A stretch of 50,292 bases of DNA from SIG480 sp045595365 (GCA_045595365.1 JAZOAI010000043.1:1-50292), one strand, 5' to 3'; numbered from the stretch's first letter, positions 41,215 to 49,513 are shown. Numbers and translations are program-made. Notes: a model not told the origin generated them from the sequence alone.

Positions 41215-42491
41215 TTCTTTTCTCCCAATCGGATTGTTGCGCTTCTCGCGTGGGCCGTGAGCCCTTCCGTTTCCGCAAAGAATGCAACGTCGTCTGCAAC
41301 TTTTCCAAGTGCATCTTCCGTGTAATATGTATACTGCGATTTTTTGATAAAGTCATCTACTGAAAGCGGGCTTGAAAAACGCGCTGTTCCGCTTGTCGGA
41401 AGCGTATGGTTTGCCCCCGCCATATAATCTCCGAGCGCCTCGGGGCAGCTTCTGCCCATAAAAATCGAGCCGGCATGGCGGATTTTGTCGAGATAGTCAA
41501 AGGGGTTGTCAACGCACAGCTCAAGATGCTCAGGCGCAAGCGCGTTTGAAACCTCTATCGCTTTGTTTAAGTCCTCTGCGACAATAATCTTGCCGAAGCT
41601 GTCTATTGAAGCGCGCGCAATCTCATATCTCGGAAGAAGCGGGAGCTGTCTTTCAAGCTCGGCTGAAACCTCATTTGCAAGAGCTTCCGAGTCCGTAACA
41701 AGAACCGCGCTTGCAAGGCGGTCGTGCTCTGCCTGAGAAAGAAGGTCCGCCGCAACGTGCGCGGGGTTAGATTTTCCGTCGGCAACAATAAGAATCTCGC
41801 TCGGCCCGGCTATCATATCAATCGCAACCTGCCCGAAAACCTGCCGCTTTGCCTCTGCAACAAACGCGTTACCCGGGCCAACAATCTTGTCGACACGCGG
41901 AACGCTTTCAGTTCCGTATGCAAGCGCGGCAACCGCCTGCGCGCCGCCGACCTTGAAGACGCGGCTGACTCCCGCAATCCGCGCGGCGGCCAAAATCGCA
42001 GGGTTTATCTTCCCGTCTTTTCCCGGAGGCGTTGTTATAACAACCTCACGGCATCCCGCAATAATCGCAGGGATTGAATCCATAAGCACGGTTGACGGGT
42101 ATGCCGCAGTCCCGCCCGGGACATAAAGCCCTGCCCTGTCAATCGGGATAATCTTCTGCCCTATGACGATTCCGTCTTCATCGTTTATGACAAAGCTCTG
42201 CCTTACTTGCGCGCGGTGGAACTTTCTTATGTTCTCCGCCGCGCGGGATAAAACCTCAATAAGGCGGGGAGAGACTGCTTCCATAGCCTCGTCAATTTCT
42301 GCTTCTGAAACCTCAAGTGCGGAGATAGACGCCCCGTCAAAGCGGCGGCAGTATTCAAAAAGAGCCGCGTCTCCCCTTTTTCTGACATCGTCTATAATTT
42401 CAGAGACGACAAGCGACACATCTGCAGAGTCTTCTCTTCTCCCGAAAATCTCAGCCTCTGCCACTTCTCCGTATTTCAAAATCTTTATCAT
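41211..42491 (-). CDS. hisD: Histidinol dehydrogenase
   Basis: A 426-aa zinc enzyme for the last two oxidations to histidine. Typical segments are YVPGGTAAYPSTVLM, KVGGAQAVAALAYGTESVPRVDKIVGPGN, IDMIAGPSEILIVAD, LLSQAEHDRLASAVLVT and the C-terminal ALGDYMAGANHTLPTSGTA, which carry the catalytic Glu/His and zinc ligands. It overlaps hisG and hisC by four bases each. Confidence 0.97.
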   Translation of the reverse strand: MIKILKYGEVAEAEIFGRREDSADVSLVVSEIIDDVRKRGDAALFEYCRRFDGASISALEVSEAEIDEAMEAVSPRLIEVLSRAAENIRKFHRAQVRQSFVINDEDGIVIGQKIIPIDRAGLYVPGGTAAYPSTVLMDSIPAIIAGCREVVITTPPGKDGKINPAILAAARIAGVSRVFKVGGAQAVAALAYGTESVPRVDKIVGPGNAFVAEAKRQVFGQVAIDMIAGPSEILIVADGKSNPAHVAADLLSQAEHDRLASAVLVTDSEALANEVSAELERQLPLLPRYEIARASIDSFGKIIVAEDLNKAIEVSNALAPEHLELCVDNPFDYLDKIRHAGSIFMGRSCPEALGDYMAGANHTLPTSGTARFSSPLSVDDFIKKSQYTYYTEDALGKVADDVAFFAETEGLTAHARSATIRLGEKK

Positions 42492-43123
42492 TTCTTCGCC
42501 TCCCGCGAGTTCTCAATCTCTCTCACAATTTTTTCTATCTGGCTCGCCTTGAACTTGAAGCTTGCCTTGTTCGCAATAAGCCTTGCGCTTATCGGGACTA
42601 TCGTCTCAAAAACCTCGAGGTTGTTCTCCCGAAGCGTTGTCCCCGTTTCGACAATGTCGACGATGACATCCGAAAGCCCGAGGATAGGCGCAATTTCAAT
42701 GGAGCCGTTTAGGTGGATTATGTCAATATCCCTGCCCTTTGCGCGGTAATAATCCGCCGCGATGCGGCGAAACTTCGTTGCAACGCGAAGTGTCCTTTCA
42801 GTGTTGTCGCGAAAATCGCGAGGCGCCGCAACCGCCATCCGGCACTTTCCGAGATCGAGATCCGAAAGCTCGTACACATCCGGCGCATATTCCAAAAGAA
42901 TGTCCTTCCCCGCAACGCCTATGTCCGCCGCGCCGCGCTCAACATATATCGCAACGTCTGACGGCTTGACCCAGAAATACCTGACCCCCGCATCGCGGTT
43001 TTCAAAAATAAGCTTGCGGCTTTCCTCTAAAAGCTCGGGGCACTCAAACCCCGCCGCCGCAAAGGTAGCATAAACCTTTTCTCCCAGTCTGCCCTTTGGC
43101 AGCGCAACATTAAGCATTGTCAA
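42488..43123 (-). CDS. hisG: ATP phosphoribosyltransferase, short form
   Basis: A 211-aa HisG of the short type, which starts the pathway by joining PRPP and ATP. It has LNVALPKGRLGEKVY, AADIGVAGKDILLEY and the PRPP loop region DVIVDIVETGTTLRENNL. It lacks the C-terminal regulatory domain, so it requires HisZ, whose gene precedes it and overlaps by 14 bases. Confidence 0.97.
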   Translation of the reverse strand: MTMLNVALPKGRLGEKVYATFAAAGFECPELLEESRKLIFENRDAGVRYFWVKPSDVAIYVERGAADIGVAGKDILLEYAPDVYELSDLDLGKCRMAVAAPRDFRDNTERTLRVATKFRRIAADYYRAKGRDIDIIHLNGSIEIAPILGLSDVIVDIVETGTTLRENNLEVFETIVPISARLIANKASFKFKASQIEKIVREIENSREAKK

Positions 43124-44216
43124 TAACCTCCGTTATCTCTCCGCCTGCTATTTTGCAGAGCCGCTTGTATTTGAATCTCGCGGGAATCTTCCTCTGCGCG
43201 CTCACGCGCTCTCCGCGCGCGGAAAGGAGCGCTATTGCGCGGTTGATGTTTTCAATTTTCTCTCCCTCATCATAAATAAGGAGAACATCTGTGTCAAAGC
43301 GCTCGTCGGACTCTCCGAGAGCTTCCAGCGCGTCGAGATATACTGCAAATCCTATTGCGCCTGACGCTTTTCCCATGCGCTTCATAAGGTTGTCATACCT
43401 CCCGCCGGAAAGCACGCTCTGCGGCGCACCGTTGACAAACCCTTTAAAGACAATTCCGTTATAATACTTTATGTCGTCAACGACGGAGAAATCAATGCGG
43501 AGCTTCTCTGCCATTCCCGCTTCTTCAAAACCGCCGACGATCGCGGAAAGCTCTGCGATGTATTCCTCGCGCGGGGAAATCTCCGCAATTTTTGAGAGAA
43601 CCTCGCGCGGGCTGCCGTAAGCCGAAACGACTGTTTTGAGGCGCTCTGCCGCCTCGCTCTCTCCGCAGATTGATGCTACGCCGTGAATGTTTTTTTCTCC
43701 CACACACTTTATAACGCTCTTTCTCTCCTCTGCCGAGAGGGCCATCTCCTCTATGATGTCCGTGAGGATTCCTATGTGGGAAATATCAAGAACACAATCG
43801 CTTGAAATCTCCATAAGGCTTCGCATGGCAAGCGCGCAGACTTCAAAAACGCAGTAGCCGTCTATGTCGCCGATGCACTCAAGCCCCGCCTGCATAATCT
43901 CGCGGAAGCCCTCCGCGCCCTTTGTCACGCGATAAACGTTTTCGTTATAATAAAGCTTTTCAGCCGCGCCCTTTTCATCCTTGCAGTTTTTGATTATAGA
44001 AAGTGTAACGTCGGGCTTAAGTGCCATAAGGCGGCCGTTGGTATCCGTGAAGGTTATGACGCTGTCGGAAATGAGAAAATCTTTATTTCTCACATAAAGG
44101 TCATACTCCTCAAACTTGCTCATTTTATATTTTGAATAGCCGTATTTTTCATAAAGCTCACGAAGAGCGAAGATAATTCGCTCATCGTTTTTTAAAACGT
44201 TCTTTGCAGAAGTCAT
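43110..44216 (-). CDS. hisZ: ATP phosphoribosyltransferase regulatory subunit
   Basis: A protein of about 368 aa related to histidyl-tRNA synthetase but without the tRNA-binding domain; it forms an octamer with short HisG and confers activity and histidine feedback. The class II core is seen in LKPDVTLSIIKN, YYNENVYRVTKGAEGFREIMQAGLECIG and YYNGIVFKGFVNG. The frame runs up to 44267, but ATG at 44216 has GGAGG upstream. It is the first his gene; yerC lies 380 bases further upstream. Confidence 0.95.
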   Translation of the reverse strand: MTSAKNVLKNDERIIFALRELYEKYGYSKYKMSKFEEYDLYVRNKDFLISDSVITFTDTNGRLMALKPDVTLSIIKNCKDEKGAAEKLYYNENVYRVTKGAEGFREIMQAGLECIGDIDGYCVFEVCALAMRSLMEISSDCVLDISHIGILTDIIEEMALSAEERKSVIKCVGEKNIHGVASICGESEAAERLKTVVSAYGSPREVLSKIAEISPREEYIAELSAIVGGFEEAGMAEKLRIDFSVVDDIKYYNGIVFKGFVNGAPQSVLSGGRYDNLMKRMGKASGAIGFAVYLDALEALGESDERFDTDVLLIYDEGEKIENINRAIALLSARGERVSAQRKIPARFKYKRLCKIAGGEITEVIDNA

Positions 44217-44345
44217 TGTTTTTTCCTCCTTTTTGCTGTGCCTCAGCGGATTATCCAAATTCCGCATCCCCGCGAATTATATGGTCGCGAAAGGATCGTT
44301 GCCGGATATTTTTACCATACCCTACATTTCCACCTTCTCCTTTTT

Positions 44346-44397
44346 TGTAGGGGACATTCACGAATGTCCCGCGGGCGATTCTTGAATCGCCCCTACA
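44346..44397. repeat. Modular palindromic repeat, family 1 (A+B) between yerC and hisZ
   Basis: Ends TGTAGGGG/CCCCTACA with hairpins GGACATTC/GAATGTCC and GGGCGATTC/GAATCGCCC. With the next unit it fills much of the 380-base gap upstream of hisZ. No convincing separate his promoter was found there; a TATAAT on the minus strand (44277-44282) lacks a good -35. Confidence 0.88.
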
Positions 44398-44411
44398 TTT
44401 CCACCTCATTT

Positions 44412-44480
44412 TGTAGGGGACGATGCCCACATCGTCCCGCGTTATTTTTTCACGGAACGACACGCAGGTCGTTCCCTACG
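44412..44480. repeat. Modular palindromic repeat, family 1 (C+D)
   Basis: The same cloverleaf-like C+D unit as at 26926-26994, with small differences in the linking stem (CACGG for CGCGG). It lies 15 bases after the A+B unit. Confidence 0.87.
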
Positions 44481-44596
44481 ATTCTACCTCATCTACCAAA
44501 ATCTGCGATTTTTTACACATATCGTTACAAAATACATCCCGGGTGAGGAATAATCAAATTCCGTTAACCGTGTTGGTTTTCGTTTTGGAAAATCCA

Positions 44597-44893
44597 TTAC
44601 TTCTTCTCGGTTTCTTTTAATCTCGCAATTGCATCGCGGTATCCGCCGCTTCCGTAATTAAGGCAACGGCTGACGCGGCTAATCGTCGCGGTGGAAACGT
44701 TGACCTCCTTGGAAATGTCTTGGTAGTTCTTCCCCGAGTCGAGAAGACACGCAACATCAAAGCGCTGCGCCATATCCTGAACCTCTTTAATCGTGCAAAT
44801 ATCCTCAAAGAATTTATAACATTCATCGACCGTCTGAAGCTTAAGGATTATTTCAAAAAGCCTGTCCAGAGATTTAGAACGAATTTCAGCCAT
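44597..44893 (-). CDS. yerC: TrpR-related regulator YerC/YecD (HisR-like)
   Basis: A 98-aa helical DNA-binding protein of the TrpR superfamily. IKEVQDMAQRFDVACLLDSGKNYQDISKEVNVSTATISRVSRCLNYG contains the helix-turn-helix. Comparative work on Gram-positive bacteria has assigned a TrpR-family protein of this type to control of histidine genes. Its place directly upstream of the his operon and the palindrome in its own promoter support this role here: autoregulation and control of his genes by read-through. GAGAGG precedes the ATG. Confidence 0.92.
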   Translation of the reverse strand: MAEIRSKSLDRLFEIILKLQTVDECYKFFEDICTIKEVQDMAQRFDVACLLDSGKNYQDISKEVNVSTATISRVSRCLNYGSGGYRDAIARLKETEKK

Positions 44894-44930
44894 AATATAA
44901 AAACCTCTCTTCCCATATTTTCACTTTCAT

Positions 44931-44959
44931 ATGATACCACTTTATTGCGCTAAAGTCAA
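44931..44959 (-). promoter_or_regulatory. yerC promoter
   Basis: On the minus strand TTGACT (44954-44959), 17 bases and TATCAT (44931-44936). It is the nearest good promoter upstream of the his genes and may drive yerC-hisZGDCBHAFIE together. Confidence 0.75.
44938..44957. promoter_or_regulatory. Palindromic operator shared with the amino-acid importer (site 2)
   Basis: CACTTTA, six bases, TAAAGTC: the same 7-6-7 palindrome as at 36769-36788 with one changed base. It fills the yerC promoter spacer and the edge of its -35, the same placement as at the importer. Confidence 0.7.
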
Positions 44960-44984
44960 GAGGTAAAAAATATATATTTAAAGA

Positions 44985-45121
44985 GGCTCCCCTGTGTAAG
45001 GGGAGCTGTCAGCGCAAGCTGACTGAGGGGTTGTCGTTCCTCTCGGATTGTGAAGTCTCTTTTTTCAATCCCTCCGTCAAAACCTGCGGTTTTGCCACCT
45101 CCCTTTAGGCAAGGGAGGCTT
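44985..45121. repeat. Hairpin-rich intergenic repeat, family 2 (copy b)
   Basis: Starts GGCTCCCCTGTGTAAGGGG and ends TTTAGGCAAGGGAGGCTT. Its internal hairpin is GTCAGC/GCTGAC (45008-45023), where copies at 27.0 and 49.3 kb have GTCACC/GGTGAC: a compensatory pair change. Confidence 0.82.
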
Positions 45122-45128
45122 AGGGGGA

Positions 45129-45178
45129 GGCCCCCTTGCCTAAAGGGGGCTGTCGAGCGCACGCGAGACTGGGGGATT
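45129..45178. repeat. Hairpin-rich intergenic repeat, family 2 (copy c, left end only)
   Basis: Only the left end, GGCCCCCTTGCCTAAAGGGG, plus the internal hairpin, here GTCGAGCG/CGCGAGAC with a tandem G-A/A-G mismatch in the stem. The element is broken off where family 1 sequence begins. Confidence 0.78.
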
Positions 45179-45202
45179 GGGGTTCGGCGGTTTCCGACGA
45201 AC

Positions 45203-45244
45203 CGATTATTTTTTCACGGAACGACACGCAGGTCGTTCCCTACG
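45203..45244. repeat. Family 1 fragment (module D)
   Basis: A lone GGAACGAC/GTCGTTCC hairpin with the right outer end CCCTAC, joined to the truncated family 2 copy. It marks the left border of the tandem array. Confidence 0.8.
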
Positions 45245-45246
45245 AT

Positions 45247-45757
45247 TCCACACCTCATCCACCGCAAACGAGACCAAGGTGTGTAGGGGACATTCACGAA
45301 TGTCCCGCGGGCGATTCTTGAATCGCCCCTACGGTTCCATCTCATTTTGTAGGGGACGATGCCCACATCGTCCCGCATTATTTTTTCGCGGAACGACACG
45401 CAGGTCGTTCCCTACGATTCCACACCTCATCCACCGCAAACGAGACCAAGGTGTGTAGGGGACATTCACGAATGTCCCGCGGGCGATTCTTAAATCGCCC
45501 CTACATTTCCATCTCATTTTGTAGGGGACAATGCCCACATCGTCCCGCATTATTCTTTCGTGCGGATGTAGGCATCCGCCCCTACGGTTCCCATCTCATC
45601 CACCGCAAACGAGACCGAGGGTTGTAGGGGACATTCACGAATGTCCCGCGGGCGATTCTTGAATCGCCCCTACGGTTCCATCTCATTTTGTAGGGGACGA
45701 TGCCCTCATCGTCCCGCATTATTTTTTCGCGGAACGACACGCAGGTCGTTCCCTACA
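45247..45757. repeat. Tandem array of about 170-bp units built from family 1 modules
   Basis: Three units repeat with spacings of 172 and 169 bases. Each has a linker (CATCCACCGCAAACGAGACC), an A+B element (45282-45333, 45454-45505, 45623-45674), a short spacer, and a C element joined to D (45348-45416), E (45520-45586) or D (45689-45757). The gap between yerC and the surface-protein gene thus contains only repeats; no gene was found. There are no unique spacers, so it is not CRISPR. Confidence 0.88.
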
Positions 45758-45835
45758 TTTCCACCTCATCCGTCAAAATCTTCGATTTTGCCACCTTCCC
45801 CTCAATGGAGGCTTTTTGCTGCTTACATAACAAAA

Positions 45836-45860
45836 CCTCCCGAGGGAGACCCTCGGGAGG
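45836..45860 (-). terminator. Terminator of the SLH-protein gene
   Basis: CCTCCCGAGGG (45836-45846) and its exact complement (45850-45860) around AGA, with TTTT following on the minus strand, about 45 bases after the stop codon. Confidence 0.9.
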
Positions 45861-45905
45861 AAAATAGGTTTAACTATTTATTTTTGATTTTACGCAAGCC
45901 TGTTA

Positions 45906-48900
45906 TTAATAAAGCTTGTATCCATCTGTGAAGGAGAATACACGGATGACTTCGCCTTCAAATACCTGGATAACTGCGTTACCCTTGTTTGCCTCAAGCT
46001 TATCTTCACGAGTTGAAACCTTAACGATTGACTCGCCAATGTATTCTTCATCGTCGATTGCGATTACTTCGTAACCATCCTCGTGGAACTTGATAGATGA
46101 TGTTGTTGCTGTAGCAAGGGCAGCCTTGTCGTAGTCAGCATTTGCATCGAGGTAGAAGAGAGTGTCGTTACGTGTGCTGAATACGTTTACAAGGTAGATG
46201 CCGTCTGTCTTTGAAGCTGTAGGTGTCGGAACGTCAAACTGCTTGTCAAGAACAGTGATGTTGCCGTCAGCATCGACATCGTATGTTACGAATGTGCCTG
46301 CTTCGTAGTCGCCATCAATCTTACCAACAGTCTTGCTGTCCTCAACCGTGAAGTCAATTGTGTTGTTGTTAATATCCTTGACATCTGCAATTGTCTTCTT
46401 GGAAACAAGGCCGTTCTCATCGATGAGTGTGAACTGTGCATAGTATCCGCCTGCAGCAACATCGTACTTCTTAGTAGCAGAAGCGATGTATGCAAGAGAC
46501 TTGCCTTCGTTTGCATAACCTGAGTCAGAATCAACTGTCATAGCTGCAACTACGATACCCTGGTTGAGAGTCTTCTCAGTGTTTACAACATAGCTGAGAG
46601 TCTTTACATCTTCTACATCAACATCGCCTGCACCGTCTGCAACTGCGAAGTCACCGACTGCGCCGATGTCCTGAGCTTTCTTGTTGTTGAACTTATAAGC
46701 AACAGCCTTGACTGCCTTGTAGTCAGGATCCGTAAAGTCGCTTACATACTCTCCGCCTCTCTCGTAATGCTTCGGAGAACCGTAGATTACATAGATGATA
46801 GAAGAATCGTTAATAGCAGCAAGCTCTGTTTCACCATATGTGAGAACGCCTTCGTCTGCCTTTGCATCATTGAAGGATGAAGCTACCTTAGTGGTCATAT
46901 AGACGTTGGTGTCGTCGTATTCCTTACCAGCTTGTGCGTTTGAGTTGTCGTAGGTGTAACCCAAGTCAGTGCCGGAGAGGTCAACGCTTCCGTTGTCCAT
47001 GATCTTGTACTTAACAAGCATACCGAAGTACTTGTTGTTCTCAAAGTCAGAAGCTCTGTCGTTGAGTTTGTTATTCGGCTCTGAGCTTTTCTCAACCCTG
47101 AGCTTTCCAACCTGGTATGAAGCGGATGTGTTATCAGCAAATGCAAGAGTTACATAAGCTGCATTGAGCTTGTAGTCATAGTAAGAACCGAGGATAACTG
47201 CATAATCGCTTGCAACAGATGACTCTTCAGAAACTGAGAGGTCAACAACTACATTGTTGTATGTGTAGTATGTTGTGCTTGTGCCCATTGCACCGGAGTT
47301 TCTTGCAAGGTAGCTTGCGAGAGTATCGTCGTCGCTGATGTCGAGGTCTGTGCCATCATAAGCAAACTGCCAGAGGTAGTAGTTCTCGCCGTTGATAACA
47401 ACTGAACCGTCATCATTGAGGTCTTCTACAGCGCCTGTAACAGCCTCAGCCTTAACGATGTTGAGGAGCTGGTTCTCACGGAAGTAGATAACGAGATCGT
47501 CAGTAGCTACATCGCCGATGATGTTAACTTCCTCGAGGTCGAAACGGCCTTCAGCAGAAAGTGTGATTGTGCCCTTAGCTTCGCTGTAGTTTGTGATGTA
47601 GCCAACGCCTGCGTTTGTTCTGTCGTCAGCAACCATCTTGAAGATGTAGGAGTATGACTTTCCACCGTCAACAGAAACGAAGCGGTAGTCAGAAAGTGTT
47701 GCCTTACCCATATCCTCAAAGAAGCCGCCTACAGGAGCATTCTCCAATGTTGCAGCGCCGCCTGCTGTTGTTTCGTCAGAAACCCAAGCATATGAACCGA
47801 ATGCAGCCAAAACATCAGCTACTGTGTGGAAATCATCTGTGTCATCGATCTTGCCACTGTCGTCGCTGTCCCACTGTCTGTCTGTAAGCTCAGTAGTATC
47901 CTTCTGGATGTCGTACTGCTTCTCGACTCTACCGAGATCGCTGCTTGCCTTGATCTGCTTCTCAACGCCATCAACTGTGAAGCCGATGTACGGAGTAATC
48001 TTTGTTGCGCTCTCTGTTCCGCCGTTCGGATAGAGGTCAACATCGATTGACGGAACTTCATAAACAACTGTATCGCTGTTGAGGAGAACGTCACCGATAA
48101 CTTCTACGTTCTTGTAGTCATACTCTGCTGAAGAAGCAACGTCAGCCTGGAAGAAGACGTTAACCTTTGCACCGAGCATGTCGTCTGCAAGAGCGCGGTC
48201 GATAGTAAGAACTCTCTTGATGATATCGCCGTCAGAATCCTTCTTCTCATAGTAGATTGTTGATTCGTCTTCATCTGCTACAGTAGAAACGAGCGCATCG
48301 ATATCTTCGCCCTCTTCGTTCTTGTCGATGAAGTAGTTTTCGTTAGCTACTACGATACCTGTAACAGACTTGAGGCCCATTGTCTGCTCACCGAGTGTCT
48401 CGTTCTTTGCGCCGAGAGCTGTAAGCTGTGAACCTGTGCCTGTGATTGCGCTGTAGGTGTAAACCGGAGCGAAGATTGCGTTTCTCATAAGCTTTGCAAC
48501 GAGCTCACGAGTTGCAAGGGAAGTCGGGTCGCCTGTCCAGCCGTCGAATACGCCGAGGTCAATAGCCTTAGATGTAACGTTAGCTGCCCAGTTAGCGCCT
48601 GTGAAGCCTTCCTTAGCCGGGTCACAACCCATGATAACAAGGATCATCTTTGTTGCTTCAGCAACTGTGATGTTGCCCTGCGGGTTGAACTTGTTGTTGC
48701 CAACACCGGAAACGATCTTCTGGTTTGCACAGTAGTTGATGTAGCCCTTAGCCCATGCAACGTTTGAATCGCCTTCAACGTCTGTGAAAGCGCTCTTCTG
48801 TGCTGCGAAAAGCTCGCCGTCTTTGTCAGAGCCGTACTTAAGAGTGTAAGCCATCTTAGCAAACTCTGCGCGTGTGATGTTCTTCTGCGGTCCGAATGAA

Positions 48901-49067
48901 CCGTCCGGATATCCAGCGATAACGCCAAGCTCAACGAGCATGTTAACATCGTCAACATAGTCTGCGCCAATCTCAGCCTTGTCGGTGAAATCCGCTGCAC
49001 CTGCTGTGAATGTAAATGCCATAGCAAATACAAGAGCGAGTGCGAGAATCTTCTTGAGATTTCTCAT
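45906..49067 (-). CDS. S-layer-homology domain surface protein
   Basis: A 1053-aa exported protein. A signal peptide (KKILALALVFAMAFTFTAGA) is followed by three SLH domains at about residues 28-85, 88-150 and 152-205 (for example LGVIAGYPDGSFGPQKNITRAEFAKM), which bind secondary wall polymer. The remaining 840 residues are acidic, rich in Asp, Thr, Val and Tyr, and probably beta-structured. Two short loops resemble Ca2+-binding EF-hands (DSDDSGKIDD near residue 400, DVDADGNITVLD near 926). It has a strong promoter and AGGAGG site, and biased codon use, so it may be an abundant S-layer or envelope protein. The C-terminal function is unknown. Confidence 0.92.
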   Translation of the reverse strand: MRNLKKILALALVFAMAFTFTAGAADFTDKAEIGADYVDDVNMLVELGVIAGYPDGSFGPQKNITRAEFAKMAYTLKYGSDKDGELFAAQKSAFTDVEGDSNVAWAKGYINYCANQKIVSGVGNNKFNPQGNITVAEATKMILVIMGCDPAKEGFTGANWAANVTSKAIDLGVFDGWTGDPTSLATRELVAKLMRNAIFAPVYTYSAITGTGSQLTALGAKNETLGEQTMGLKSVTGIVVANENYFIDKNEEGEDIDALVSTVADEDESTIYYEKKDSDGDIIKRVLTIDRALADDMLGAKVNVFFQADVASSAEYDYKNVEVIGDVLLNSDTVVYEVPSIDVDLYPNGGTESATKITPYIGFTVDGVEKQIKASSDLGRVEKQYDIQKDTTELTDRQWDSDDSGKIDDTDDFHTVADVLAAFGSYAWVSDETTAGGAATLENAPVGGFFEDMGKATLSDYRFVSVDGGKSYSYIFKMVADDRTNAGVGYITNYSEAKGTITLSAEGRFDLEEVNIIGDVATDDLVIYFRENQLLNIVKAEAVTGAVEDLNDDGSVVINGENYYLWQFAYDGTDLDISDDDTLASYLARNSGAMGTSTTYYTYNNVVVDLSVSEESSVASDYAVILGSYYDYKLNAAYVTLAFADNTSASYQVGKLRVEKSSEPNNKLNDRASDFENNKYFGMLVKYKIMDNGSVDLSGTDLGYTYDNSNAQAGKEYDDTNVYMTTKVASSFNDAKADEGVLTYGETELAAINDSSIIYVIYGSPKHYERGGEYVSDFTDPDYKAVKAVAYKFNNKKAQDIGAVGDFAVADGAGDVDVEDVKTLSYVVNTEKTLNQGIVVAAMTVDSDSGYANEGKSLAYIASATKKYDVAAGGYYAQFTLIDENGLVSKKTIADVKDINNNTIDFTVEDSKTVGKIDGDYEAGTFVTYDVDADGNITVLDKQFDVPTPTASKTDGIYLVNVFSTRNDTLFYLDANADYDKAALATATTSSIKFHEDGYEVIAIDDEEYIGESIVKVSTREDKLEANKGNAVIQVFEGEVIRVFSFTDGYKLY

Positions 49068-49120
49068 TGTGTGTTCCTCCTAAAATAAATATTTTTGGCT
49101 TTCGCCTTTTTACACTACAC

Positions 49121-49149
49121 ATAATAAACCTTTTGGAAAGAATCGTCAA
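49121..49149 (-). promoter_or_regulatory. Promoter of the SLH-protein gene
   Basis: On the minus strand TTGACG (49144-49149), 17 bases and TATTAT (49121-49126), about 55 bases before the ATG. A direct repeat lies 14 bases upstream of the -35. Confidence 0.8.
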
Positions 49150-49163
49150 GGGATTTTTTCCAT

Positions 49164-49182
49164 CTGTAACATACCTGTAACA
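49164..49182. promoter_or_regulatory. Direct repeat upstream of the SLH promoter
   Basis: CTGTAACA occurs at 49164-49171 and again at 49175-49182, an 11-base period, i.e. on the same face of the helix. On the minus strand this is TGTTACAG twice, just upstream of the -35: a plausible site for an activator binding in tandem (response-regulator style). Confidence 0.55.
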
Positions 49183-49310
49183 AACCGAAATATTGCGGTA
49201 ATTTTCCTCTCGCGCGTATATATAATATATGTAAATAAAAAAATCGGAACACCAAAAAGGCTGTTCTCTGCAATTCCACCTTCTCTTGCATAAGGAGAAG
49301 GCTTAGAGAT

Positions 49311-49445
49311 GGCCCCCTTGCCTAAAGGGGGCTGTCACCGCAGGTGACTGGGGATATCGATGCCGCCTTGCGGCATATTGCCCTACAGGGCAATTATCCC
49401 TCCACCGCTTACGCGGTCCCCCTCCCTCTAGGCGAGTGAGGCTTT
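49311..49445. repeat. Hairpin-rich intergenic repeat, family 2 (copy d)
   Basis: Starts GGCCCCCTTGCCTAAAGGGG, with hairpin GTCACC/GGTGAC (49334-49348), two extra hairpins (GCCGC/GCGGC and GCCCT/AGGGC), ACCGC/GCGGT, and the right end CCCTCTAGGCGAGTGAGG. A right-end fragment (CTTCTCTTGCATAAGGAGAAG) lies just before it at about 49280-49300. Confidence 0.82.
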
Positions 49446-49513
49446 TTACGCCTACCATAATTTTACAAATTACGCTTCTAGTATCTGTAAACAAGAAAAA
49501 TCATACCGTGGGC

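Noticed and set aside
44217..44596. T-box upstream of the his operon
   Set aside because: No T-box sequence (GGTGG-type core) or specifier stem was seen in the correct orientation.
45247..45757. Regularly spaced repeats resembling a CRISPR array
   Set aside because: The units are about 170 bp, almost wholly repeated, have no unique spacers and no cas genes nearby; they are palindromic modules.
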